A stretch of DNA of 64,000 nt from an uncultured Aquimarina sp. (lineage in GTDB: Bacteria; Bacteroidota; Bacteroidia; Flavobacteriales; Flavobacteriaceae). A program made the translations under genes and the position numbers. Below the pieces are notes generated by a model. The model searched no databases and had not been told where the DNA came from. It saw nothing but the letters and a program-made list of their open reading frames with translations. This document shows positions 35,290-43,369 of this stretch, one piece after another (the first letter of the stretch is position 1; each line of letters opens with the position of its first letter). Location of the stretch: NCBI GenBank assembly GCA_947496555.1, contig CANMDH010000016.1, positions 39,407 through 103,406 on the forward strand, in the 5' to 3' direction.

Positions 35290-36429
35290 TTAATTAAGTT
35301 TTTCAAAAAAATAAGGTTCGTAATCGGTTAATAGTTCTGGATGCGCTATATGGATTATATCTTTTAGTATAAGGTCTGGTCGCATTGGTCCCAGTTCATA
35401 ATAAATTAATCCACCTTTGGCACCCATTTTTAATGTTGAAGAATATACGGTTTTATTTTTAAACGCCTCAAAAAAGGCATATTGATGATTCTTTTCTTTA
35501 AGCTCCGAAAGTGATTTCGAATTACCAGAACCAATCCATAGATCGGCATTTTGAGCTTTCTCTAGTACACTCTCAAAACTTAAGGCAATACTTCCTGTTT
35601 TTTGAGTATTTTCCCAAAAATATTTTGTGTTGGCATCTTTCAGGAATTTCGCTACATAGCTATTTCCACCGGGAACATGCCACACATCTTTAAACATATT
35701 GCCTGATAATACAGTTGGAGCATGGGTTACATTTTTAGCCAAAGTAACAGCTTCAGTATAATCTTTTTTGATATTTTGAAAAACTTCTTCGGCTTTAGTT
35801 TCTTTCCCAAAGAAAGCAGCAACAAATTTTATCCATTCGGCTCTTCCTAATGGGTGTTCTTCCATCCAGGAACCATTCATCACTACAGGAATCCCTGTTT
35901 TTTGAATGAGATCATATGTCTTTGTGTCTCCGCTGGAAGAAAATCCGATAACTAGTTCTGGAGCAAGTTCGAGTACTACTTCAGTATTTAAATTATATTC
36001 TTTTCCTAGTTCTTTTACGGCGCCTTTATCAATTAAAGCTCGGGTCTTTTCTGAAGAAATATAATTAGTATAAGGAAACCCAACCAGTTTTTGCTCAAGG
36101 TTTAAATATTCGAGCATGGGGATGTCTGTAGTTGAGGTTACGACTATTCTTTCTATAGGTACTTCTACAAATACCGCTTTGTTGGATTCAAAAGGTTTTT
36201 TAGTTCCTTTGGGATGTAAAATATAGGTTAACGCGTCATTAGCATCGGGCCATGGTGTAGTTACTTTAATTTCTTTGTAGGTGCCATGATTTTGAATGAC
36301 AAGTCCTTTGGCGTACTCGATATTTTGCGGTGCCAAGTACATAACCGTAAGTTGATCGGTTTCTTTGTTTTCTTTTTTACAAGAGACAAAGAAAAAAACG
36401 AAAGATAAGATTACAAAAACACTACGCAT
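35290..36429 (-). CDS. btuF: ABC transporter substrate-binding lipoprotein, probable BtuF
   Basis: A 379-residue lipoprotein (FFFVSCKKE, Cys about residue 17) of the FecB/BtuF type with two lobes joined by a helix. Typical stretches are IERIVVTSTTDIPMLEYLNLEQKLVGF, then LNTEVVLELAPELVIGFSSSG, and GIPVVMNGSWMEEHPLGRAEWIKFVAAFFG. The end of btuF and the start of btuC touch (35290/35289), so both are co-translated. Position inside the cobalamin gene cluster points to a corrinoid ligand, but the sequence alone cannot exclude a siderophore. Confidence 0.88.
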   Translation of the reverse strand: MRSVFVILSFVFFFVSCKKENKETDQLTVMYLAPQNIEYAKGLVIQNHGTYKEIKVTTPWPDANDALTYILHPKGTKKPFESNKAVFVEVPIERIVVTSTTDIPMLEYLNLEQKLVGFPYTNYISSEKTRALIDKGAVKELGKEYNLNTEVVLELAPELVIGFSSSGDTKTYDLIQKTGIPVVMNGSWMEEHPLGRAEWIKFVAAFFGKETKAEEVFQNIKKDYTEAVTLAKNVTHAPTVLSGNMFKDVWHVPGGNSYVAKFLKDANTKYFWENTQKTGSIALSFESVLEKAQNADLWIGSGNSKSLSELKEKNHQYAFFEAFKNKTVYSSTLKMGAKGGLIYYELGPMRPDLILKDIIHIAHPELLTDYEPYFFEKLN

Positions 36430-36459
36430 AGTTACTTTTATTTGTGTGAAAATAGCAAA

Positions 36460-37026
36460 TCAAGATACGTTTAAACCTGAAGTAATTTTGAACTGATCTT
36501 TTGTGGTTTTTATAGTAACCACATGTCCATATTCAAGTTTAATTTTAAACGAATTTTTTAGATCTATATTTTGAATGTGTGAAATGATGGACCGCATCAC
36601 TCCTGCATGCGAAACAATGATACTTTTTTCGGTTGAGATATGATTTAAAGAAAAAAAGAAATCTAGTGCCCGTTCCTGAAGCATAACATAGGATTCTCCA
36701 TTGGTTACTCGAACGTTAACAAAATCCTGCATCCAAGGGTCCAATTCTTTACTATTAATAGCATCCCAGGGGAGCAATTCCCAATCTCCAAAGTTTAACT
36801 CTTTTAGTCTGTCATCAAAAGTGATTTCCTCTGAAAATGTTTTGGCAAGTAGCTTACATCTTTGTAATGGGCTCGAATAGACTTTAGCGATTTTCTGAAT
36901 TGGAATTTGTTGATGTATTTGTTCAATTTCAGAATGAAAAGAATCCGTAATACCAAGATCACTTTGGCCATAGCAAATACCTTTTTCGATGTTAGGAGTA
37001 GTATGTCTTACCAAATATATTTCCAT
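36460..37026 (-). CDS. cobC: Histidine phosphatase family protein, probable alpha-ribazole phosphatase CobC
   Basis: A 188-residue phosphatase of the histidine acid phosphatase/phosphoglycerate mutase type. The nucleophile His is in LVRHTTPN, Arg in YSSPLQRCK, and the second His in IIVSHAGVMRSI; ICYGQSDLGIT follows the first. CobC removes the 5'-phosphate of alpha-ribazole or of cobalamin phosphate in the lower-ligand pathway. The start overlaps the end of cobS by 19 bp, so translation is coupled. The length and neighbours fit CobC better than other phosphatases of this large family. Confidence 0.9.
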   Translation of the reverse strand: MEIYLVRHTTPNIEKGICYGQSDLGITDSFHSEIEQIHQQIPIQKIAKVYSSPLQRCKLLAKTFSEEITFDDRLKELNFGDWELLPWDAINSKELDPWMQDFVNVRVTNGESYVMLQERALDFFFSLNHISTEKSIIVSHAGVMRSIISHIQNIDLKNSFKIKLEYGHVVTIKTTKDQFKITSGLNVS

Positions 37027-37772
37027 AAAGTGATTATTGTAAGGTAAAACACTACTTCACTAAGTTGCTGTACTGCTCCGGCACAATCACCTGTTTGACC
37101 TCCAATCCATTTCTTAAACTTGGCTGCAAGGTACATTTTTGAAAGATACATTGGAATCAAAACAAGAAATATCCATGGATTTTTGAAAAAGAATAAAGGA
37201 GCAATTCCAAAAATTCCGCTAATCATTAACATAAGCAAACTCATACTTTTTGCTGCAGGTTTTGCTTTGCTATCTTCGGTATCTCTTACATAAGGGTGTG
37301 TGTAAATTAACATAGTAGCAATAAAGCGACTTAAACTATGTCCCGAAATTATTACCAAAGGGATATAATATATTTCGACCTCTTTTAGCGCAATAAATTT
37401 TAATGAAAGAATGGAAACCAGACCAATAGTGCCGTAGGTGCCTAATCTTGAATCCTTCATTATAAGAAGGATTTTATCTTTGGTCCATCCACCACCAAAA
37501 CCATCACATACATCGGCAAAACCATCTTCATGAAAAGCACCGGTGGTATAAATGGTAGCTATCATCGAAAGCAATATTGAAATTTCTATTGTAAAAAGAA
37601 AAGAGGCTCCGTAAAAAATGGCTGCTCCAATACATCCTACAATTATCCCTACCAAAGGAAAATATTTGGAGCTCAATCGTAGATATTCAGAATGATGATC
37701 TACCCATTTCGGACAAGGAATACGAGTAAAAAACATTAGCGCAGTAAAGAAGATGTGGATTTCTTTTTTCAT
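37008..37772 (-). CDS. cobS: Adenosylcobinamide-GDP ribazoletransferase
   Basis: A 254-residue inner-membrane enzyme with about six membrane segments. It joins adenosylcobinamide-GDP to alpha-ribazole (or its phosphate) to give adenosylcobalamin. FFTRIPCPKWV near the start and HEDGFADVCDGFGGGWTKDKIL with its metal-binding Asp residues are diagnostic, as is DSRLGTYG. GGQTGDCAGAVQQLSEV near the end is also typical. It starts on the base where cobT ends (37772), which implies co-translation. Length and motifs are normal. Confidence 0.95.
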   Translation of the reverse strand: MKKEIHIFFTALMFFTRIPCPKWVDHHSEYLRLSSKYFPLVGIIVGCIGAAIFYGASFLFTIEISILLSMIATIYTTGAFHEDGFADVCDGFGGGWTKDKILLIMKDSRLGTYGTIGLVSILSLKFIALKEVEIYYIPLVIISGHSLSRFIATMLIYTHPYVRDTEDSKAKPAAKSMSLLMLMISGIFGIAPLFFFKNPWIFLVLIPMYLSKMYLAAKFKKWIGGQTGDCAGAVQQLSEVVFYLTIITLWKYIW

Positions 37773-38809
37773 TAGTCATTACTTGAAACTCCAGCACTTT
37801 CAAAACTGGCCATATTATTTAAAAAACTTACTGCAGATGCTATTATTGGATAAGCCACCGCGACCCCAGTTCCTTCTCCTAATCTCATTCCAAGATTAAT
37901 TAGTGGTTCTTTTTTCAAAAACTTAAGCATCTTTTGATGTCCTTGCTCACCTGATGTATGCGCAAATATGCAATAATCAAGAACTTCGGGGTGTGTGTCA
38001 TGAGCTGCCAACAATGCTGCAGTAACAATAAAACCATCGATGATAATGGTCATTTTTAACGCTGCAGCTTTTAAAATTGCACCTGTGATCATGGCAATTT
38101 CAAAACCACCATAATACATAAGTATGTCTGTATCTGTCGATGGAGTATATTTATCATACGCTTCAGACAAGATTTTTTGTTTCAATTTAATGGCTTTAGA
38201 GTCCAATCCCGTACCAGCACCAACGCATTCGGCAATAGGAGTTCTGGTATAATAAGACATTAATAGGGATGCAGAGGAAGTATTGCCTATTCCCATTTCA
38301 CCAAAACCAATAATGTTACAACCTTCATTATACGTTTCAATTACTATATCGGCACCCTTTTTAATAGCTGCGCTACATTGCTCAACATTCATTGCTGGCA
38401 CTAATTGATAATTTTTGGTACCAAAAGCTATTTTAGCATTAATCAATCCTGGTATTTCCCCAAATTCATGATTCACGCCAGCATCTATGATCTTTAGATC
38501 AATATTATTTTGGTCGCAAAACACATTAATGGCAGCTCCTCCATTTAAAAAGTTATAGACCATTTGCGCAGTAACTTCTTGTGGATACGGGTTGACCTCA
38601 CCTTGTTTGGCGATCCCATGATCTCCGGCAAAAACAAGTATGGTTGGGTTTGTAAGTGTAGGGTGTTCTGTATTTTGAATCTTGCCTATTTGTAGTGCAA
38701 TTTGTTCAAGTATTCCCAGAGCTCCAATAGGTTTGGTTTTTGTATTGATTTTGTGTTGAAGATGTTCTTCTATATTGTTATTTGAAATATATTCTATATC
38801 AAAATTCAT
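37772..38809 (-). CDS. cobT: Nicotinate-nucleotide--dimethylbenzimidazole phosphoribosyltransferase
   Basis: A 345-residue cytosolic enzyme that activates the lower ligand by moving phosphoribose from nicotinate mononucleotide to dimethylbenzimidazole. Signature stretches are KTKPIGALGILEQIALQIG, FAGDHGIAKQGEVNPYPQEVT, IGFGEMGIGNTSSA, and the C-terminal GMRLGEGTGVAVAYPI with the catalytic Glu. Family length is normal. It is the second gene of the operon (10 bp after cobU) and overlaps cobS by one base. Confidence 0.97.
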   Translation of the reverse strand: MNFDIEYISNNNIEEHLQHKINTKTKPIGALGILEQIALQIGKIQNTEHPTLTNPTILVFAGDHGIAKQGEVNPYPQEVTAQMVYNFLNGGAAINVFCDQNNIDLKIIDAGVNHEFGEIPGLINAKIAFGTKNYQLVPAMNVEQCSAAIKKGADIVIETYNEGCNIIGFGEMGIGNTSSASLLMSYYTRTPIAECVGAGTGLDSKAIKLKQKILSEAYDKYTPSTDTDILMYYGGFEIAMITGAILKAAALKMTIIIDGFIVTAALLAAHDTHPEVLDYCIFAHTSGEQGHQKMLKFLKKEPLINLGMRLGEGTGVAVAYPIIASAVSFLNNMASFESAGVSSND

Positions 38810-38819
38810 CGATTCTTTA

Positions 38820-39326
38820 TTAGTTTTTAATTTCTACAGGTATACCCGAAATCATTAATACGGCTTTATGGGCATGTTTGGCAATATATTGATTCATCCA
38901 GCCTTGTAATTCGGTAAATTTTCTACCTACTTCGGTAGTGGCGTGAACACCCATCCCAATTTCATTGGATATAATAATGATTGTTGCTTTTTTTTGAAGT
39001 AGTTTATTAAACTCGTCTTTTGCTAATGAAAGTGACTTTTCCACATCATTTTTTGTATCGACAAAATAATTGGTTAGCCATAAGGTTACACAATCTATAA
39101 CGACCACACTTTTATCTTCAATGACCTTGGATAGTTGTTTTTCCTCTTCGATAGAGGTCCATTGCTGATCTCGGTCTGCAATATGGCGATCGATTCGTTT
39201 GCGATGATCATCATCCCAAATGCGGGATGTAGCAAGATAATATGGGGTGCTAGAAAGCTGCAATGCAAGATTTTGAGCATAATTGCTTTTACCTGAACGT
39301 TCACCTCCCGTGATATAATAGAGCAT
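38820..39326 (-). CDS. cobU: Adenosylcobinamide kinase/adenosylcobinamide-phosphate guanylyltransferase
   Basis: A 168-residue bifunctional enzyme if started at ATG 39326, right before YYITGGERSGKSNYA, which holds the P-loop GGERSGKS. The longer frame to 39353 adds nine non-family residues. DHRKRIDRHIADR carries the guanylylated His region, and VIDCVTLWLTN and IISNEIGMGVHATTEVGRKF are also family signatures. It salvages cobinamide by phosphorylation and GMP transfer. It is the first gene of the leftward cob operon. A -7 box TAACTTTG lies 25 bp upstream. The riboswitch nearby faces the other way. Confidence 0.96.
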   Translation of the reverse strand: MLYYITGGERSGKSNYAQNLALQLSSTPYYLATSRIWDDDHRKRIDRHIADRDQQWTSIEEEKQLSKVIEDKSVVVIDCVTLWLTNYFVDTKNDVEKSLSLAKDEFNKLLQKKATIIIISNEIGMGVHATTEVGRKFTELQGWMNQYIAKHAHKAVLMISGIPVEIKN

Positions 39327-39350
39327 AGTAGAAATCGATTTTAAAAAGGG

Positions 39351-39358
39351 CAAAGTTA
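39351..39358 (-). promoter_or_regulatory. Candidate -7 box of the cobUTSC-btuFC operon
   Basis: TAACTTTG on the minus strand fits TAnnTTTG, 24 bp before the cobU start. This leaves too short a leader for a riboswitch on the cob transcript. The -33 element is not clear. Confidence 0.45.
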
Positions 39359-39459
39359 AACCAATACATTATTTATTCGTTAAAGTAATATCAAATTCAG
39401 TAAAATATGATACATTCGCGCTGAATTTTGGTTCTGAAACTCTAATCATAGAGTTAAAG

Positions 39460-39656
39460 ATTAAAAGGGAATCAGGTGAACCAATTTTGAATTCATAATT
39501 CTGAATTGATAATCCCTGAGCTGTTCCCGCAACTGTAAGCTTTGTCCCGATAGCTATTGGGATGATTGTTGTTAGTTCTACAGAGGACCACTGTCAAGAC
39601 ACTTGTTGAGACGGGAAGGTAAACAACAATACGCAAGCCAGGAGACCTGCCTTGAT
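39460..39656 (+). ncRNA. Cobalamin riboswitch upstream of btuB
   Basis: A typical B12 element in the 5' leader of btuB. The order is GGGAATCAGGTGAA (39468-39480), CCCGCAACTGTAAGC (about 39526-39540), a variable hairpin with TCCCGATAGC/TATTGGGA, ACCACTGTC, CGGGAAGGT, and the B12-box region AAGCCAGGAGACCTGCC (39635-39651). The leader then runs about 95 bases to the btuB start. There is no clear intrinsic terminator, so repression may act on translation. When adenosylcobalamin binds, the receptor gene should be turned down. Confidence 0.93.
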
Positions 39657-39746
39657 TCAATTTAATCAAACTTTCGGGATAAAGGTTTGGGTATGGGTAA
39701 ACTACATACTTTTTTCCGGTAACTATAAACAATTAAGTAGTTAAGA

Positions 39747-41690
39747 ATGAACAAAAAAGTGTTTTTTAGAGCAGCATTTTTGGTGCTGGGATCATCTGCT
39801 GTATTTGGACAAGAAATTCAGGAGGATGAAAAAGTTAATGCATTAGAAGAAGTTGTTATTTCTGATTCAAAATTTAATTTAAAACGTGAACAAAGTGGTA
39901 AAGTAATCACTAAAATTACTTCAGAAGAGTTAAAAAGAAGTCAGGGAGAATCTGTAGCGACGGTACTGACCAGAACTTCCGGATTATTTATTAATGGTAA
40001 TGGTAGTGCTCCGGGGCAAGATCTAGGAGTCTATGTCCGCGGTGGAAGAAATCGCCAGGTAGTAATTAGAGTAGATGGGGTAACAGTAAGTGATCCTTCT
40101 ACATCTGCAGGAGATTTTGACCTTAGGTTATTATCGGTAAATCAGATAGAAAGTATTGAGATTCTTAAAGGAGCTTCGAGTACTTTATACGGTTCGGGAG
40201 CGGCGACGGCAGTGATTAACATAACGACCAAAACCGAGAGTAAAGACAAGATTGCTGCAAGTTTTCAATCGAGTATTGGTACTAATCAATCGCAGGAAGA
40301 TCAAGATTATGACATTAACGATTTTGTTAATCTGGCTTCAGTTAATGGAACGCTGGGAAAGGTGAGTTATTTGGCAAGCTTCGGAAATCAATTTAGTGAT
40401 GGGATCTCTGCTGCAGAGACTGAAGCTGCAGAACCGGATGCATTTTCAAAGTTTAATGTATATGCCAAAGTAGGATATCAATGGAGTGATAATTTTAGGT
40501 TTCATTTCTTTGGAAATCTTGACCAATATAAAAATGACTTTGATACTGGTGCAGGAGTTGATGGGAACAATGAATTTGAGAGTCAACAACTTAGAGCAGG
40601 TTCTTTTTGGGAAGTTACATATCCTAATGGTAGTTTTACAGTTACAAATAGCTATGCATCCTTAGAAAGAGATTTGACACGCTCTAGTTTTCCTTCAGCA
40701 TATAAAAGTAATGTGTTCACATTTGATGCATACAATAAGTATACTTTTAATAACAAGTTTTATACAGTTATTGGAGCCAATGGCTCGTATAGTGATTTTA
40801 GCTTACAAAATATTCCCTTTGGTAATGTTGATCTGGAGGAAACTATTAATGATAATGTAGCAGAATTTGATATTATTGATCCTTATGTAAATTTTGTATA
40901 TGTTTCAGATTTTGGATTAAATATAAATGCTGGTGGGCGCTTAAATGTTCATAGTGCTTATGGAAACCAGATGGTGTATAACATTAATCCTTCATATACC
41001 TATACTTTTGGAAACAATTACATAAAAGGATTGGCATCTTATAGTACTGCTTATATTACCCCATCACTATTTCAGTTATACGATACCGCATTCTTTACAG
41101 GCAACCCAGATTTAGAACCAGAAGAAAGTAGAACCATTGAAGGAGGAATAGAGTTATCTCATGAGAAAAGAGCAACGGTAAGCGTGGTTTATTTTAATCG
41201 TACATCTGAAAACTTCATCACATTCGATCCCAATACATTTGTGAATTTCAATTCGCCAAATGATATCAAAGTAGATGGGGTGGAAGTAGAACTTTCGGCA
41301 AAGATGGTCGATGATAAATTATCTTTTAAAGGAAATTATACCTATACAAATATTGACAAACTGGATGATAATATTAGAATCCCAGAGCATATGATTAATG
41401 CAAGTATTGGATATCAATTAACTAAAAAGACATATACCTCGGTAAGCTATCAATATAACACAGAACGTGCTGATACTGATTTTTCTAATTTTGACCCTGT
41501 TACATTCGAACCTGCAGCCGTTACACTTGATAGCTTTGGGTTACTGGATTTTTACATCAGTCATCAATTAATGAAGAGATTAAGCATATATGCTGCAATG
41601 AATAATATTACCAATGAAGACTATCAAGAGATTTTTGGATTTAGCACCAAAGGAAGAAACGCCAGAATTGGGTTTAACCTCCAGTTTTAA
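39747..41690 (+). CDS. btuB: TonB-dependent vitamin B12 receptor BtuB
   Basis: A 647-residue outer-membrane receptor. The signal peptide ends near VFGQ (residue 22), followed by a TonB-box-like LEEVVISDS, a plug domain (about 45-165, with GLFINGNGSAPGQDLGVYVRGG and ILKGASSTLYGSGAATAVINITTK), and a 22-stranded barrel ending in IGFNLQF with a terminal Phe. It has no SusC-type N-terminal extension, so it is a classic single receptor. It sits directly after a cobalamin riboswitch and faces away from the cob/btu operon. Both facts identify its ligand as cobalamin or another corrinoid. A bidirectional terminator follows. Confidence 0.94.
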   Translation: MNKKVFFRAAFLVLGSSAVFGQEIQEDEKVNALEEVVISDSKFNLKREQSGKVITKITSEELKRSQGESVATVLTRTSGLFINGNGSAPGQDLGVYVRGGRNRQVVIRVDGVTVSDPSTSAGDFDLRLLSVNQIESIEILKGASSTLYGSGAATAVINITTKTESKDKIAASFQSSIGTNQSQEDQDYDINDFVNLASVNGTLGKVSYLASFGNQFSDGISAAETEAAEPDAFSKFNVYAKVGYQWSDNFRFHFFGNLDQYKNDFDTGAGVDGNNEFESQQLRAGSFWEVTYPNGSFTVTNSYASLERDLTRSSFPSAYKSNVFTFDAYNKYTFNNKFYTVIGANGSYSDFSLQNIPFGNVDLEETINDNVAEFDIIDPYVNFVYVSDFGLNINAGGRLNVHSAYGNQMVYNINPSYTYTFGNNYIKGLASYSTAYITPSLFQLYDTAFFTGNPDLEPEESRTIEGGIELSHEKRATVSVVYFNRTSENFITFDPNTFVNFNSPNDIKVDGVEVELSAKMVDDKLSFKGNYTYTNIDKLDDNIRIPEHMINASIGYQLTKKTYTSVSYQYNTERADTDFSNFDPVTFEPAAVTLDSFGLLDFYISHQLMKRLSIYAAMNNITNEDYQEIFGFSTKGRNARIGFNLQF

Positions 41691-41707
41691 ACTTCGTTAT
41701 CAATAAC

Positions 41708-41739
41708 AAAAAACTCCCAAATACATTTGGGAGTTTTTT
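41708..41739. terminator. Bidirectional terminator between btuB and the S41 peptidase gene
   Basis: A-rich ACTCCCAAAT (41713-41722) pairs with ATTTGGGAGT (41725-41734); flanking A5 and T5 extend the stem to 15 bp. It works for both convergent genes. Confidence 0.85.
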
Positions 41740-41766
41740 GTGGTTTTTATATTCGTGTTAAATCAT

Positions 41767-43284
41767 TTATTTTACCTTTAAACCTTTTAATGGTCGGTCC
41801 AGGTACATTTTCTGATACGATCTCCTGTTCATTTTACTTTCTCCTACCATATCAAATTTCATAAATCCTGCTTTACTTCTGGCAGCAGGTACTGTGTTAT
41901 TAGCAATATATTCTAATGCTGCGTTTAAAAATGGCTCAGAAGTTTTTCCAATAACTCCCATGTTTTGAAAATTTTCTTGAAATTCTACAAGCGGAGTAAA
42001 TCCTGTTATATAATCTGTATTGCCATCTTTATTAGATATTTTGCTAACTAATGGCTGTAGTGCATAGGTATGATTTTGATTTACACCTTCTCTACCCAAG
42101 TCTTCAGAATCATACAGCGTTCTAGAAGCTTGATATTTTCCTCTGGTTTGAGTTCCGATATGAATTACATCTATGTAAGAAGAAAGGCCATTAATAACCA
42201 ACTCACTTGCCGACGCGCTGCTTCTTGTAGCAAGAACATAAAGTTTTTGAAGTCCCAAAGAATTAATAGGTTCTTCAATATTATTATCAAAATCTACTAT
42301 CACATTATCCAAAAATCTGTCATTTAAAAATGAATCGGCATTGGATTGATTACTCACAATAGCTTGAATATCAGGGTTGTATATGCTCTTTGCAAAAACT
42401 TCACCAGCATAACCACCGGTAATCATACTAGCAAGGGCAGTAGCAGTGTATACAGAACCACCGCCGTTATAACGCAAATCAAGAATTAAATGAGAAATTT
42501 GATCATTTTTGAAAGCGGCAAAAGCGTCGTTAAGTTGTTTGTTAAAACCAAAAGTAAAACTGTTATAAAGCATGTACCCTATTTTTTCACCATTATATTC
42601 AATAGTTTTTGACATGAATATTGGGTTTTCGGTATATTCAGTTTTGTTTAGTGTAAGCGTTTTTGATGGAACGAGCGTATTATTCTCTATGGTATTAAAA
42701 CCAATGTCATAACCATCTGTATTAAAAAGAAAATCTATATAATTAGATACCGTCAATTGAGTACCATTAATGGTCGTAAATATGTCACCTCTGATCACAC
42801 CTTTGGCTTCTGCATCTGTTCCTGATAGGACATAAGTAACAAAACCAAATAAATCGTCAGAATCACCTATTCGGCCAAGTTGAAACTCCATACCATTACT
42901 TTTACTCACTCCGCTAAACTCTTCCTCTAAAGCAATGTAATCATCAACAATAAAACTAAATTGATCTTCACGTATACCTTGTATTGTGTTTTGAGTTCGC
43001 AACCCTTCAAATAGATCTTCTGGAGAATTAAAAGAGCTTAGAAATTTTCTATAGGCAGTTGCATCGTCCAATTTGCTATCCTGAAGATCAGCAACATCTG
43101 GTTTATATAGATACCAAAAATTCATGGCTTTCCATATAAAGTCATCAATTTCTTCATCGTCATTGTTTATAACTTCTTGTTCATTTCCGGGATTGTTTGC
43201 AACAACGTCATCATCACTTGAGCATGAAGCAATCAATAGAAATGAAAATAATAGTATTCCTAACTTAAATATTTCCTTTTTCAT
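41767..43284 (-). CDS. S41 family peptidase lipoprotein (copy 1)
   Basis: A 505-residue lipoprotein (LLIASCSSDDD, Cys21) with an acidic linker. An N-terminal helical region (DFIWKAMNFWYLYKPDVADL) is followed by a PDZ-like domain (about 150-215) and the S41 catalytic domain (about 225-440). LILDLRYNGGGSV and TRSSASASELV are the two family signatures and the latter carries the nucleophile Ser, so the enzyme looks intact. SRTLYDSEDLG and YALQPLVSKISN follow. It is paralogous to the next gene (43370-44770) over the full length. Bacteroidota have many such surface or periplasmic processing proteases of unknown target. Confidence 0.92.
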   Translation of the reverse strand: MKKEIFKLGILLFSFLLIASCSSDDDVVANNPGNEQEVINNDDEEIDDFIWKAMNFWYLYKPDVADLQDSKLDDATAYRKFLSSFNSPEDLFEGLRTQNTIQGIREDQFSFIVDDYIALEEEFSGVSKSNGMEFQLGRIGDSDDLFGFVTYVLSGTDAEAKGVIRGDIFTTINGTQLTVSNYIDFLFNTDGYDIGFNTIENNTLVPSKTLTLNKTEYTENPIFMSKTIEYNGEKIGYMLYNSFTFGFNKQLNDAFAAFKNDQISHLILDLRYNGGGSVYTATALASMITGGYAGEVFAKSIYNPDIQAIVSNQSNADSFLNDRFLDNVIVDFDNNIEEPINSLGLQKLYVLATRSSASASELVINGLSSYIDVIHIGTQTRGKYQASRTLYDSEDLGREGVNQNHTYALQPLVSKISNKDGNTDYITGFTPLVEFQENFQNMGVIGKTSEPFLNAALEYIANNTVPAARSKAGFMKFDMVGESKMNRRSYQKMYLDRPLKGLKVK

Positions 43285-43369
43285 TGAGTTTGTTAAAATT
43301 TGTTAATTTTTTCGCTAAAATACACTTTTTTTCAATTAACTAACAAAAGTTAGTTGAGCTAACAAGTTT

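Noticed and set aside
39493-39732. Minus-strand frame of 79 codons upstream of btuB
   Set aside because: It lies across the cobalamin riboswitch, whose conserved blocks explain the sequence.
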